From Acheta domesticus (taxonomy: Eukaryota; Arthropoda; Insecta; Orthoptera; Gryllidae): a stretch of DNA of 64,000 nt. Of this stretch, positions 1-11,447 are shown in pieces; within the stretch, counting starts at the first letter, position 1, and each line of letters begins with the position of its first letter. The stretch is taken from assembly GCA_031308135.1 (NCBI GenBank), contig JAHLJT010008446.1:165900241-165964240 (forward strand), given 5' to 3'. The translations under genes were made by a program, and so were the position numbers. A model generated the notes under the pieces. The model did no database searches. It worked only from the letters and a program-made list of their open reading frames with translations, and was not told the DNA's origin.

Positions 1-906
1 AGTTCCTTTTGAAACATATCAACGTCACAATACTGATTACACTGAAATGACAGAACGTGCAGGCACAATTATAATGAAAATACATGAAATTTATGCACAA
101 CTTCATTTTAGGATCAACAAGCAAGCAAAAGTACCTTTTTACATTGAAATTACTGCAAAAATGAGAGAATTTCTATTGCAGAAAGTCCTCTTTAAACAAT
201 GATACAAAATTAATGTGCTATACTAAATTACAAACAATTTGATCTGAAAATTTACCCTGACAAGAACACACGATTAAAACACATTTTACACTAAAATTCC
301 TTTTTGTTCATGGCTTCGCTGATTGTACCTAAACAATAATAATGAATGACATTGATTTACCGAATGCTTACAAAACCAATAATTTACCAAATTTCACAAT
401 TTCCCTCAAAATTACTTCCACAGAGGCAGCGTTTTACCAGTCAAATACAAACTTTATGCTCATTGCTCTAAGGAGAGGCCCCAGCATGGTTTGCTGCAGA
501 AAAGTGTGAGCTAACCCTCACACAACGGCTCAGCCGTGCGTGTCAATACACAGGACACGTCTACGGAGCCCATGGACGTCTTGAATGTGTACGGAAATTA
601 TCACGTATGGCACACCGCAATCCTTTCCAAGCCAGACCGCCTTTGCGGGACAACTAGCAATGGAACAATAAGCACATGAGCCCAGCAGAGAATACCAGAA
701 TCTCTCTGGAAATGCAAGGATCTGTGAACATTAAATATGAAATGTTAATGTCACTACAATATGACTGTTCTGGCTACAAACTTGCCTGCTTACCCAAATA
801 CACTGAAATATAATAACAGTCCATGAGCAACAAGCAGTGAAGAATAGAGCGAATTCGCAATATAATAATCACATGATGTAAGCAAATACCGTGAGCACCA
901 AACCTT
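1..906. other. no recognisable gene
   Basis: I see no domain-bearing reading frame in this stretch. It is AT-rich at the ends with a moderately GC-richer patch around 440-660. It is the genomic sequence into which the Copia element at 912 inserted; its last bases (907-911, TATAC) are one copy of that element's target duplication. Confidence 0.6.
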
Positions 907-911
907 TATAC

Positions 912-1118
912 TGTTAGTGTAGTATTGGGCAAACCTTTGAAATGTATGTCTTTGGTTTGTTGTGTCTGGAGGGTTGGTGCCACTGACAGTCATCATTGGT
1001 TGTGAACCGTTATTGTATGTACCATGCTCTGCTACCAATAAAGTGCTCTGTGATTTTGGGGTCTGTTTATTGAAATTGTATTCAGCATATTCTTTTTGTT
1101 ATTTTCTTCAACCTAACA
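912..1118 (+). repeat. 5' LTR of the Copia element
   Basis: This 207-bp direct repeat matches 5225-5434 closely; I count about three differences (a 2-bp indel near position 949 and two transitions). It begins TGTTAG, ends CTAACA and contains AATAAAG near 1038, a plausible polyadenylation signal. The preceding TATAC is the target duplication. Confidence 0.93.
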
Positions 1119-1136
1119 TTGGTTATGGGCCCAGTA
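1119..1136 (+). other. tRNA primer binding site (initiator-Met type)
   Basis: Directly after the 5' LTR lies TGGTTATGGGCCCAG. This is the internal initiator-Met tRNA complement used by Copia of Drosophila, which primes on a cleaved tRNA half rather than on the 3' CCA end. Its position, right at the LTR edge, supports the assignment. Confidence 0.8.
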
Positions 1137-1200
1137 GGAATGTGTTGAAAGTTATTGTAAAGCAGACAGCAGTTGGAAAAAGTGAAAAATATAAAAATAA

Positions 1201-2062
1201 ATGGCGAATCAAGCTGAAAATAAATACGGAATTATTCCGTTTGGTGGAGAAAATTTTAACAATTGGAAATTTAGACTGCATTCTGTTTTGAAGGCTATGG
1301 AGGTGAGAGATATATTAAAGGAGACACAGTTAGATGAAAGAAATGAAGAATGGCACAAGAAAAATAATAAAGCCTGTATGGTAATTATACAAAGTGTAGC
1401 AGATTCGCATTTGGAATATGTGAAAGAAACAGAGATAGCATTTGAAATGATACAAAAACTACAGTCGACATTTTGTTAAAAAGGTACATGCTCTAAATTT
1501 TATTTACTAAAGGAACTTATTACATTGAAATATCAATATGGGGCCAATTTACAGAATCATTTTTCAAAGTGTGATAGAGTCTTTAGAGAACTAAAGAATT
1601 TGGGAAGCAGTTTTGAAGAAAACATGCATGTCATGCTTCTTATTATTATCTAGGCCCAAAGAATTTGAAAATGTGGTCACAGCATTACGAACTATGTCAG
1701 ATGACGATTTGCAATTGGAGTTCGTCAAGAGTAGACTTTTGGAGTTTTCAATAAATGAAAATGTGAAAAAGAATTCTTCAACTGTCAAAGATGTACCTTC
1801 TTCATTTCATGTAAATAAAAAGACAATAAAATGTAACAAGTGTGGCAAAATGGGACATCATGCTAGTGTATGTGGAATCAAATGTCATATTTGTGGAAAA
1901 ATGGGCCATAAAGCAAAGCAATGTTTTAGAAATACAGTTAATAAACAAGGAAACAAGCAAAATATGGCAAATTATGTACAAGAAGAAGATAGTGAGAAAC
2001 AATTAAACAATAATGATGATTGGCATTTTGTGCAATTGCTGATGTTCAATCAAATGAAATAA
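1201..2062 (+). pseudogene. Copia gag (capsid/nucleocapsid), frameshifted
   Basis: Gag would package element RNA into cytoplasmic virus-like particles. The first part (from ATG 1201) reads GIIPFGGENFNNWKFRL, the typical Copia gag opening with the N-W-K-F motif, and stops at 1477. The frame resumes after 1613 and contains two CX2CX4HX4C zinc knuckles at about 1832-1925, CNKCGKMGHHASVC and CHICGKMGHKAKQC, the RNA-binding nucleocapsid. At least one frameshift separates the halves, near 1476-1613. The second part overlaps the protease frame around 2020-2062, another frame change. Confidence 0.88.
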
Positions 2063-2478
2063 AGTATGTTGACTCAGGTGCAACACATCACTATGTAAAC
2101 AGAGATGATATGTTGATAAACATACGCAAATTTATAACACCCAAGATAATTCAGCTAGCAGAAGAGGGCAAGTTTATGGAGGCAACATCTGTAGGGGACA
2201 TTGAGGTAGTGAGTAGACTTGGGAATAAAAGTATGTCAATTACAATTAAAAATGTTATGTGTATTCCAAGTTTAAGAGTAAATTTATTGTCAATGTCTAC
2301 AATTGAAAAGGCTGGTTTTGAAATTGTCTGTGCTGATAGCAAAATAATTATTAAAAAAGGGAAATGTGTTTATGTTGAAGGCTTTAGACAAAATAATTTA
2401 TATAAAGTAATCTTTGAATGTAAAAAAAATGAATATGCAAACTTGGCAGCTAACAAAATAAAGAACTTTGGCATTTGA
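2020..2478 (+). pseudogene. Copia aspartic protease domain
   Basis: The frame opens with YVDSGATHHYVN; DSGA is the active-site signature of retroelement aspartic proteases, which cleave the Gag-Pol precursor. The following LRVNLLSMSTIEKAGFEI is the usual Copia segment between the protease and the integrase zinc domain. The frame ends at 2476, where the reading moves to the next frame for integrase. In an intact Copia element this would be one continuous polyprotein. Confidence 0.88.
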
Positions 2479-3410
2479 GGTATGGACATTTGAATTATAA
2501 TTCATTATCGAAGATTGTGAATTTAAATTTGGTAAATGGTATGCAGTTTGCAAATTCTGAAACAAGTCCGTGTGATGTGTGTGTGAGATGTAAACAGAAA
2601 TGTTTTTCATACTATTCTAAAACATTTAGATCAAGTAGAGTATTACAACTTGTCCATACAAACGTATGTGGTCCAATTAAACCAATGTCTCGAAATGATA
2701 ATTTGTGTTTTGTAACCTTTGTTGATGACTTCTCTAGATTTGTTATGGTTTATGTTATGAAAAGTAAAGATGAAGTATTCAAGTGTTTGAAAGATTATGA
2801 AGCAAAGGTGTCATCTTTATTTTGTGGCAAGAAAATTTGTAAGATAAAATGTGATAACGGTGGGGAATTTTGTTCTAAAAACCTTTCAGACTTTTGTGCA
2901 GAAAAGGGTATTCAGATAATCTATACACCTCCCTACACCCCTCAACTTAACGGAGTAGCTGAAAGAATGAACCAGACTTTAATGGATATGGCTAGATCAA
3001 TGATTATGCAGGCAAATATCGATAAAATTTTTTTGGGAAGATGGTGTACTTACAGCCGCATATATCACCAACAGAACTCCATCGTGCTCAGTAAAGATTA
3101 AAATGCCATATGAATTGTTTTATGATAAAAAAACCAAATGTTGCTAATATGAAAGTTTTTGGTTGTATAGCATATGCAAGTATTCCCGATTCTTTGAGAA
3201 CCAAATTAGATGACAAAGGCCTGAAATGCAGATTTGTGGGATATACAGAGTGTGGATACAGGCTGTGGAATGATAAAGAAAGTAGATTAATACAATCTAG
3301 GAATGTGGTATTTAATGAAAGTTGTTTTTCCTTAAACAAATATCAAAATTGGAATTCACAAGAGGAATTCACGAGGAAACTAAAAATGAAATCGCAGAGG
3401 AAAAGGTAGA
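2475..3410 (+). pseudogene. Copia integrase domain, split by frameshift
   Basis: Integrase inserts the cDNA. The amino end has a zinc-binding HHCC domain (GHLNYNS...CDVCVRCK). The catalytic core follows: a first Asp in FVTFVDDFSRF, a second in IKCDNGGEFCSKN and the Glu in YTPPYTPQLNGVAERMNQT, which is the D,D-35-E pattern. The frame breaks near 3100 and resumes at 3110 with MKVFGCIAYASIPD, VGYTECGYRLWND and RNVVFNES, the conserved Copia integrase carboxyl region. The catalytic residues remain but the polypeptide is broken. Confidence 0.9.
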
Positions 3411-3583
3411 AGAAAATCTTGACCTAATTGAAAATGAGGAAAATTCACAACAAGAGGTTCAAGAAAATGTTCCAGAAAAATATACTGAGGGAAGGAATTG
3501 TAGACGACAAGTAAAGTTACCAATAAGATTTAATGATTATGAAATGGACATGAGTTGTTTAGCACTGATTACTGAAATGTCAG

Positions 3584-4620
3584 ATGTTTCCAAAATCATA
3601 CACAGAGGCAAAGAATAGTGCAAATTGGCAATGCTGGGAAAATGCTATTAAAGATGAGTTAAATGCATTGAGAAATAATGGAGCATGGGAATTAGTTGAT
3701 AAGCCAGATAAAGAAGAAATAATAACTAACAGATGGGTGTTGAGAGTAAAAGAAGATAATGAAGGTAAACATATTTATAAAGCAAGTTTAGTGGCAAGAG
3801 GATTTGAGCAAAGTAATTTTGGTGAATTTGGACAAATACATGCACCAGTTAGCAAGACTTTCTACTTTGAGAATCTTTTTTCTTGTTGTAATAATTACAA
3901 TCTACTTTTGGAACAATTAGATGTTAGAAATGCTTTCTTACATAGTCACTCAAAAACAAAATCTTCATGAAAATTCAGAAGGTCTTGAAGTGTCAGATGC
4001 TGATAAAATAAAAGTTTGTATGCTGAATCAAGCATATATGGATTAAAGCAAGCACCAAAAGCCTGGAATGAAACGTTCAATGATTTGATGATAAGCTTGA
4101 ATTTCAAAGGTCAAATTCTGATTTTTTTTTTGTACAGTTTTCTTCACAAAAACATAAGATGCTACTTACTATTGTGTGTAGATGATATTTTAATTGCGTG
4201 TAATGATTCTGATTTTCTCAATTACTTGATATCCAAACTATATGAAACATTTAAAAATGAAAAAATTGTTCCAATGATCATTTTAACTTTTTAGGTATCA
4301 ACATAAATAGAGATCAGAAAACAGAATCATAACTATGGATCAGATCTTTAATTAAAAACTTAGTTAGAAAATTTGATGTAGAAGAATGTAAAAAGGTTAA
4401 AACTCCTATAGAAAAGAATTTGAATTTAAACAAAGTGAGTGAAGAACATGAAAAAACAAAATTGCCTTATAAAGAGCTACTAGGTAGTCTTATGTATATA
4501 ATGATGGGTACGAGCCCAGACATTTGTTTTAGCATTAGTTTTTTTTGGCCAATTTCAAGATTGTGCTAGTGATGAACATTTCAAACATCTGTTAAGAGTT
4601 CTGAAATTCCTAAAGTACAC
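3584..4620 (+). pseudogene. Copia reverse transcriptase domain, degraded
   Basis: RT motifs in order are: NALRNNGAWELVDKP, NRWVLRVK, KASLVARGFEQ, LDVRNAFLH (first catalytic Asp), IYGLKQAPKAWNETF, and LLLCVDDILIAC. The last is the catalytic box; the Copia consensus is YVDD and here it reads CVDD, so the Asp pair is retained but the Tyr is changed. The frame shifts after 3970, again after 4294 (LGINI-type thumb sequence) and through 4300-4620 (TPIEKNLNL, LPYKELLGSLMYIMMGTSPDI). The domain order is complete but not translatable in one frame. Confidence 0.88.
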
Positions 4621-4621
4621 T

Positions 4622-5060
4622 ATGGATTACAAATTGTATTTTCGTTATGGTGATAATAAGTTAGTTGGATACAGTGATGCTGATTGGGCTAATAATATTT
4701 TAGATCGAAAATCCATTAGTGGATATTGTTTTAAGGTCTTTGATAATTTGATTTGTTGGTGCTCCAAGAAGCATCATTTGTTACGTTGTCTAGTACAGAG
4801 TCAGAGTTTGTGGCAGTTTGTGCAGCTTCGTGTGAATTACTCTATATTATAAACTTGTTGAAAGATTTTGATGTTACAATTGAATCACCAGTTTGTCTAT
4901 ATGAAGATAATCAAAGTGCATCAAGCTTCTTCAAAATTTCGAAAACAACAAGCGATGTAAACATATAGATGTTAAGTTACATTTTGTATTGAATCTAATT
5001 AATGAAAATGTTATAAAAATTGAGTATGTATGTACTGATGATCAATTGGCTGATGTGTAA
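4622..5060 (+). pseudogene. Copia RNase H domain, frameshifted
   Basis: RNase H degrades the RNA strand of the cDNA hybrid. Visible catalytic motifs are GYSDADWAN (Asp), then after a frame change LSSTESEFVAVCAA (Glu), and YEDNQSA (Asp). The frame then moves again to give HIDVKLHF and VCTDDQLADV, the conserved Copia carboxyl end. It is followed by non-coding sequence up to the polypurine tract. Confidence 0.88.
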
Positions 5061-5215
5061 GCACTAAGGTGTGTGCACTGATGTGTAAGCACTGATGTAA
5101 AGCACTAAGCAATGAAAAATTTTCCAAGTTTGTAAAAATGTTAAATTTAACTCAGTATTGAAACTCTTTATTGAAATTTCACATATTGTTTATAACGATA
5201 CCATTTCACAGGTTT

Positions 5216-5224
5216 GAAGGAGGG
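5216..5224 (+). other. polypurine tract
   Basis: GAAGGAGGG lies immediately upstream of the 3' LTR, the position from which plus-strand DNA synthesis is primed in LTR retroelements. Confidence 0.75.
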
Positions 5225-5434
5225 TGGTTAGTGTAGTATTGGGCAAACCTTTGAAATGTATATGTCTTTGGTTTGTTGTGTCTGGAGGGTTGGTGCCACT
5301 GACAGTCATCGTTGGTTGTGAACCGTTATTGTATGTACCACGCTCTGCTACCAATAAAGTGCTCTGTGATTTTGGGGTCTGTTTATTGAAATTGTATTCA
5401 GCATATTCTTTTTGTTATTTTCTTCAACCTAACA
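5225..5434 (+). repeat. 3' LTR of the Copia element
   Basis: Near-identical to 912-1118. It ends CTAACA and is followed by the TATAC target duplication. Its first bases read TGGTTAG rather than TGTTAG, a small change at the tract/LTR boundary. Confidence 0.93.
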
Positions 5435-5439
5435 TATAC

Positions 5440-6190
5440 AGTTAAATTAAATCAGCAAATCCATGAACAAAGTATTGACGAAAAAGAAGTATAATAAGGT
5501 AAAAACCCCATCTTAGGGGCGGACACCAGAGCGCCAGCGCTAAAAGTGCGCTCAGGTACGCACAAGACAAAGTGATGGCCGAAATTGCGTGGCATATAGC
5601 AATACAAATGAGCACGCAAGGCATATATACACAGGTGTCCAGAAGCTCCCGTTACAAAAAAATACCACAAATTCTGTGTTGCCAGACATGAAGAATGGCA
5701 GGTCCAGTTTTTCCTAAAAAAATTTTGTCTTCGAGAAAATTGAGTTAAAAAGTCACTTCCGGGGCGCGAAATTCAAACCGGCCGCAACGACACGGCGGCG
5801 TCACCTGCGCGGAGCATTTCCTCGTTTCTCCGCGTAAACGGTGAAACAGTCGAGTAATATTCTGGAAAGCATCGCGTTGCTTACACTAGAATACTTAATA
5901 GTATCAAGTATTTGCAGGTTCTATTCAATAAATATTTTAAATGTACGTACAGAATATCGAATTTTGTTCAAATGATAGCCACGGTACACGGCGGCGTAAA
6001 CATAAATGATGAACACGATCCAACATTTATGAAAAATATTGAATCTCCTGGAATGCTCGAATTGTTATTTTTAGCACTTATTAATATGAACTAGTGCTTT
6101 GGGCTTAAGATTGCCACGTAAATAATAGTATCCTGTAGATTATTCTAAATATCGTGATATACTAAAAGCGTTTTGGAAATGAAATATTCG
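5440..6190. other. no gene seen
   Basis: There is a GC-richer patch at 5755-5850 and otherwise AT-rich sequence with no recognisable product or repeat structure. It separates the Copia element from the I-type LINE. Confidence 0.5.
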
Positions 6191-6819
6191 TACATGAAAA
6201 TACTGAATTTATCTCTGGGCCCGTCGAGGTGGGTTGGTCCACGTCGTGACGGGGGGATGCAGAGAAGGCTCTCAAGTGTTCCTTTCTCCATTTTTTTTCA
6301 TCTTCTTGCTTCTCATTTCATGTCATGTACGTTCTTTTCACTCCTTTTTCTTCCTCACTGGCCTTCTCTGTATGCTGAACGCCCACCCATGTGTTTGCCG
6401 TGCATGGCGACCCGTGTCGGAGGGAATGTGTGTCCTGGCAGTTGAGGGACCTGTTTGTTTCCCTATCTAGTCCTAGTGCTACTGTCCGCCTTGCACTAAG
6501 GGGTACGTTGATTACGTATTTTGGGAAACATTCCCTGTAGGTTCCAACACACTCGCTTTGGCCCCGGACTCTTCTAGACGGGCGGTCGGGAGCTAACCCA
6601 CTCCCGATCAATCGGCTCGGACTAGGTCTTGTACTGAACTCCTGGGTGAGCGGGGGAATCCACGGCGGTGCAGCGCTGTGTTATTCCCCCACTATATCCT
6701 CGTGGCAACCCTGGCACTCCGATGGAGTGTCCCCTTGTTGGGCTCCGTGGTGGGTGGGGACCACGAGGATGAACCTATTCCATCTATATGGATACTTCAC
6801 CTTTCCCCCGCCCTCTTCC

Positions 6820-8130
6820 GCAAGGAAGAGGAGATGTGCCGAGAGAACCATCGACTTGAATACTTTCTTTACAAGAGAAGATCGACCCAAGATGCCTCGT
6901 TTCCTCCTGTCATGCGCTGAGGAAGGTAAAACTTTTAAAACTGTAAGTGCTGTCCGTCTGGCGCGAGCCATAGAAGAGGCTTACGGGAAGCTCCAAGCGG
7001 TCGTGCGACAGAGGAACGGAACGATTCTTTTTGAAGCACGTACCGACGAGCAAATTGGAAAAATTAAAAATACAAAGCAGATTCCCGGCCTCCAGGTAGT
7101 AGTCACGGTTCATCCCACCTTGAACCTGTGCAAAGGCGTGGTAAATCACGAGGACTTTGCTTCAGAAACGGAGGAAGATCTAAATTTTTTAAGACCCATG
7201 GCGTGACTGAGGTGTACAGGATCGGAAGGAAGGAGCAGGGGAAAGTGATCCCTACTTCTACCCTGATCCTTACTTTTGACCGACCATCCCTCCCGGAAAG
7301 GATCGTTACCGCTTTCTACAACCTCCGTGTGCGGCAGTATGTGCCGAACCCTTTGCGCTGCTTCAAGTGCCAAAGGTTTGGGCATACTCAGCAGCGATGT
7401 ATGTCCGTAAACGCGGTTTGCGGGAAGTGCGGATCGTCAGTTCACGACCAACAACCCTGCGACAAACCACCGCACTGTGTGAATTGCGAAGGCGATCACC
7501 CAGCCAACGACAACCAGTGTCCCACGTTTCTCCGGGAAAGGGAAATCCAAAAAATAAGAGTAACCGAAAAGGTTTCCTTCCCTGAGGCGAAGCGTAGGTT
7601 CCAAATCAGGAATCCAGTGGACCTATCACGATCTTTTTCCAGTGCTGTAAAACCTAAGTCCCCGGGGGTAACAGCGAGTTGTCAAACTCACTGTACCCCA
7701 GCGGTTGTCTCACATTTCAGTTGTCAGGTGTCGCCGGTAGACTTCCCGAAGATTCGGCGTGTATCCTAGGTGGGAAAATTATCATTCCCACAAAGTACAA
7801 AAAACCTGTCCAGAAACTCCACCAGACATCGACCACTTCAACTGAAACTTCTACTGAAATCGATCTTAAGCAGACACCGCCTCCCAGGAAAAATACGTCA
7901 TCCAAATCCCGTCCACCTCTTTCTGTTCCCGAGAATCACATCGGACGATCCTCCAGCTCTTGTAGATCTCGTTCACCCGTGGCCAAAAGTCGGGAAATCC
8001 CCCCGACACAGACGACCATATCCAGCAGCAGTCAGGATGACTCTGCTGTTGATGAGGAACCCCACGAGAGTTCCTCTACAACCATTCAGAAGGTGAGAAA
8101 GAAAAAGAAGCAACCAGAAAGAATTTCTCA
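6820..8130 (+). pseudogene. LINE ORF1 (zinc-knuckle, Gag-like RNA-binding protein)
   Basis: Family homology begins around RTIDLNTFFTRED (about 6850), as shown by the related scrap at 15770. It runs through PRFLLSCAEEG...SAVRLARAIEEAYGK, shifts frame near 7190 to RIGRKEQGKVIPTSTLILTF, and reaches three knuckles at about 7360-7530: CFKCQRFGHTQQRC and CGKCGSSVHDQQPC (CX2CX4HX4C) and a CX2CX3HX6C finger CVNCEGDHPANDNQC. A second frame change near 7700 leads into a Ser/Thr/Lys-rich tail (SSSSQDDSAVDEEPHESSS, KVRKKKKQ) ending near 8130. ORF1 proteins coat the element RNA during transposition. At least two frameshifts make this a pseudogene. Confidence 0.85.
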
Positions 8131-8132
8131 TA

Positions 8133-10211
8133 ATGGCTCTCTCATGGAACTTAAATGGTCTTCGTGCTCACTCAGAAGAATTAAGATTAATAATTTCTCG
8201 CCACAAACCATTTATAGTCTGTCTTCAGGAAACTCATCTTCTCCTCCCTCATCATCCCCTGTCTCTTCGCGGATTTAACATCTATCGGTTTGATCAAGAC
8301 GACGGACTTCGTGCTCTCGGCGGCGTTGCGGTACTCATCCGCGACTCCCTGTTCTCGGAGGAACACAACGTTCGAACCGACCTCCAAACAGTTTGCGTAC
8401 GGGTACACCTACCATCCTTCTCTTTTACGGTGTGTAGTATATACATTCCCCCTGGCCAAGTCGTGTCACAAGAGGAACTCGAAGATGTTTTTTCTCAGTT
8501 GCCCGCCCCTTTTTTTATTGCGGGAGATTTTAATGCCCACAATCCCCTCTGGGGTGGCACGAGGACCTGCCCGAGAGGTTCTATCCTCGAAAATATTATT
8601 GACCAGCAAAACTTATTCTCCGCATCAATAACATCCTTATTATTCTCCGCATCAAAAACTAACTGTATGCACTTCTGCAGGATTTATCATCTTCATAACC
8701 ACCCCGATCTTTTTCTTGGAAGCCATCTTCTACCTTTTGTGGACTCAGCAACTTTCCTTGGGCTTACTTTCGATAAGAGCCTAACTTGGCGAAATCATAT
8801 ACGAAAACTGAAAAGCCGATGTGTCTCACCTCTGAACCTCCTCCGCACCCTTACAGGCAGCTCTTGGGGAGCTGACCGTGTGTGTCTCTTGCGTTTGTAT
8901 AGAACCCTCATCCGCTCTATTTTGGATTATGGATGTATTGTATATGGGTCAGCGTCACCATCAACCCTCCGGCCATTAAATACCATTCACAACGCCGGTA
9001 TAAGAATTAGTACAGGCGCCTACCGCACGAGTCGCATCGAATGCCTCTTGGCCGAAGCTGGAGAACCATCTCTGAGCCGAAGGCGAGATATTTTATTAGC
9101 CTCTTATGGGGCTAAAGTGTCGGGACTGGTTGACCACCCTTGTCGTCGTATAATCATCCACCGAAAGTATGAGTCCTCGTACATTCTTCGAACATCGTTA
9201 CCCCATTCCCCAGGTATTAGATTACGAAATCTTCTCTAGGAATTAAATGTCGAACTTCCCACCTCTGTGAAACCCACAAGTGACGGGATCCCCCCTTGGA
9301 AACTCCTTCCCAGTATTGACTTCAGACTCTCCCATCTGCCCAAACAAACTACTAGTCCTCTGGTTTACCAGAAGCAGTTTCTGGATATGAGAGAATCCTA
9401 TCCGGATCATTTATTCTTATACACGGATGGTTCATCGTGCAGCGACGCGGTGGCATGTGGTTTTTACTGTATCAGGGCCACCAATTCATTTCGGCTTCAC
9501 TCCAAATGCAGTATTTTCACTGCCGAAATGTATGCAATCTTTGAGGCCCTAAAATACATTGAATCAGCGACGTTGCGGCGAGTAGTTATCTGTTCCGATT
9601 CTCTCAGCTCTCTTCAAGCTGTCTCCCGTCCTTCGTCAGACTACCTGACTTTATCCGTTCAAAGCCTGATTCATCGTCTTCTGTCCCGCCGCTATGACCT
9701 GGTACTTGGTTGGGTCCCAGGCCACGTGAGTATCAGAGGGAACGAACTGCCCGACCAGGCGACGAAATCAGCGACTCGTAAAACTCGTATCGACATCCCT
9801 TCTGTGCCATTATCCGATGTTCAGGCTTTCTTGAAACGATCCGTGCTTAGAGCGTGGCAAACAGAGTGGCACAATAGCACTTTCAAACTAAGTGCGATAA
9901 AGAATTCTGTGTATCCCTGGCGCTCCTCATCACGGTCCTGTAGGCGCGAGGTTATTTTAACCCGTCTTCGTATCGGACACTGCCATTTCTCTCACGGTTT
10001 CATTCTTCGAAATGAAACTCCCCCCATCTGTGACTCGTGCAAGACAGTTCTTTCCGTGGAACACGTCCTGCTGTACTGTAGGAAATTTGTTGGCAGTCGA
10101 CGAAGACATGACCTGGGCAACTCGCTACAAGTGGTGCTCGGGGATGACGATTCTGCGCTCTCAAAACTTTTTTGTTTTTTGAGAGAAAGCAGAATATATA
10201 ATTTTATTTGA
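8133..10211 (+). pseudogene. LINE ORF2: endonuclease + RT remnant + RNase H, with RT core deleted
   Basis: From ATG 8133 the protein starts with an AP-like endonuclease: LSWNLNGLRAH, CLQETHL, IAGDFNAHNPLWGG. At about 8612-8655 it jumps to FSASKTNCMHFCRI, which is RT motif D, so the RT fingers and palm including the catalytic Asp pair are missing. The join keeps the frame. Thumb-type sequence follows (TFLGLTFDKSLTWRNHI, RSILDYGCIVYGSAS). One TAG at 9237-9239 interrupts; the same frame then continues into RNase H with YTDGSSC, FTAEMYAI, CSDSLSSLQAV and GNELPDQA (all four acidic motifs) and a CX2CX7HX4C finger near 10030-10080. ORF1 tail sequence overlaps its start. Confidence 0.88.
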
Positions 10212-10484
10212 AAGAACAATGTTTTATGTAGTTTTTTGGCCCCTTTACAGCCAATTTTACGTTTTAAGATAAATTTTACGCGCCCTTTTTCTATTTTCCT
10301 TTTGCCATTTCTACATGTATACTTGATGCAGAATTCGAGCCTCCTTTTTAGCCAATGTACATGCTTTTAAACAGTGAGTAAGTTACATATGCAACACTGA
10401 GTATTCTTTTCTCCAAATACTCTGGCATGGGCGCAAATGACCACAGCAGTCGAAGCGCCCTTTAAACCCTATTCAATCAGTCAT

Positions 10485-11447
10485 TATCGCTGGGTGCGGA
10501 ATTTGAATTGATTCTTTTTACAGTCATTTTGTGGAGATGCAGACCGAACAGTGCATTGAAGAATCTTTGTTGGGGCACGTAAGTCATTAACGTACCCACA
10601 GGTCAATATCAACCGAGAGAAAATAGCGTCGCCTTATGTGCCATGCAACAATGAATAAAAGATACAAAACTAGTATATTACTGGTGTGAAAGGGTAAAAG
10701 ACCGAGAAAAACTGTGATATTGCATTGCGTGATGTACAAACACTTCAAAAGAACTCAAACATTCGTGCAGGCAAAAGTTCGACCGTGGTTCACTGAGGTT
10801 ACCGGACCGCTGCCATTCGCACCTCGTATTATGGTCGGTGTCCTTGCATTTATCACTTGCTAGGCCGCGTCACATCGTGGTTTATATCGTATGGCGAACC
10901 TGCCACTGCCGCCAAGTGATTCGCCCATCGGCCCGCATGTCAGTTTTGCCTCAAAACAACAGATTGCGCAGTTCGAAACCCGGCCCGCACAGTGGTCATG
11001 GCTGAATGAGCACCTGTACGGAGTCGTCTTTCCCCTTCTCTCCCCTCCGCACCTCCCTCAGCGTCCCGCCGCCGGCAGCGTATACTAAAAGATAAGCGCC
11101 GTCAAGGCAAATTAGTAGAAATAACGAGTTTGAGTGCGAGAGGCCAGAATAAGCGTGTTTTTCAATTAATGAGTACTGCGACATGTACTTAGTCTTCGGC
11201 GAGTGCCGGAGCAACGCTCGTGCGGCAGCTCGAGGGTACGCCGAGAGATACCCGAGCAGATGACACCCTTCCCACTACTTTTTTAAACGGTAGTTATTGT
11301 TTAGAATGTTTGATTCTGTAACAAAGAGTCGGGCAAAATACTTGAAAAAAGTATTTTAGGTACAAAATACGTCCATAAAAATATTTTAGATACACAATAC
11401 AAAAAAGTATTTTAGAATACTTCTAAAAATACAAAATACAACTAGTA
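10485..11447. other. no gene seen; AT-rich repeated stretch near its end
   Basis: Nothing recognisable lies between the LINE copy A end and the minus-strand LINE. A 65-codon open stretch at 10891-11088 has no identifiable domain. At 11335-11440 variants of AAAGTATTTTAGATACAAAATAC recur four times in about 100 bp. Confidence 0.5.

Larger units (their letters stand above)
912..5434 (+). mobile_element. Copia-type (Ty1/copia) LTR retrotransposon, full-length but coding-defective
   Basis: Two nearly identical LTRs bound an internal region carrying, in order, gag zinc knuckles, aspartic protease, integrase, reverse transcriptase and RNase H. Protease-integrase-RT-RNase H is the order that defines Ty1/copia elements. 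The outer ends are TGTTAG and CTAACA, and the element is flanked by a perfect 5-bp target duplication TATAC at 907-911 and 5435-5439. A tRNA primer site follows the 5' LTR and a purine tract precedes the 3' LTR. The coding region changes frame repeatedly and has in-frame stops, so this copy cannot encode a working polyprotein although its ends look recent. Confidence 0.95.
6190..10485 (+). mobile_element. I-type non-LTR retrotransposon, copy A, internally deleted
   Basis: Layout: GC-rich leader (about 6200-6640), ORF1 with three zinc knuckles, ORF2 with AP endonuclease and a carboxyl region with RNase H, then a 3' UTR ending CCCTATTCAATCAGTC at about 10484. An RNase H domain after RT, together with a zinc-knuckle ORF1, is typical of the I/LOA/R1 assemblage. 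The 3' UTR matches the copy at 14725-14997 closely. ORF1 is frameshifted, and ORF2 has lost the RT fingers and palm and carries one stop codon, so the copy is dead. The exact 5' boundary is uncertain. Confidence 0.88.

Noticed and set aside
7679..8278. Separate 199-codon protein between LINE ORF1 and ORF2
   Set aside because: It is the Ser/Lys-rich tail of ORF1 in a shifted frame, overlapping the start of ORF2.
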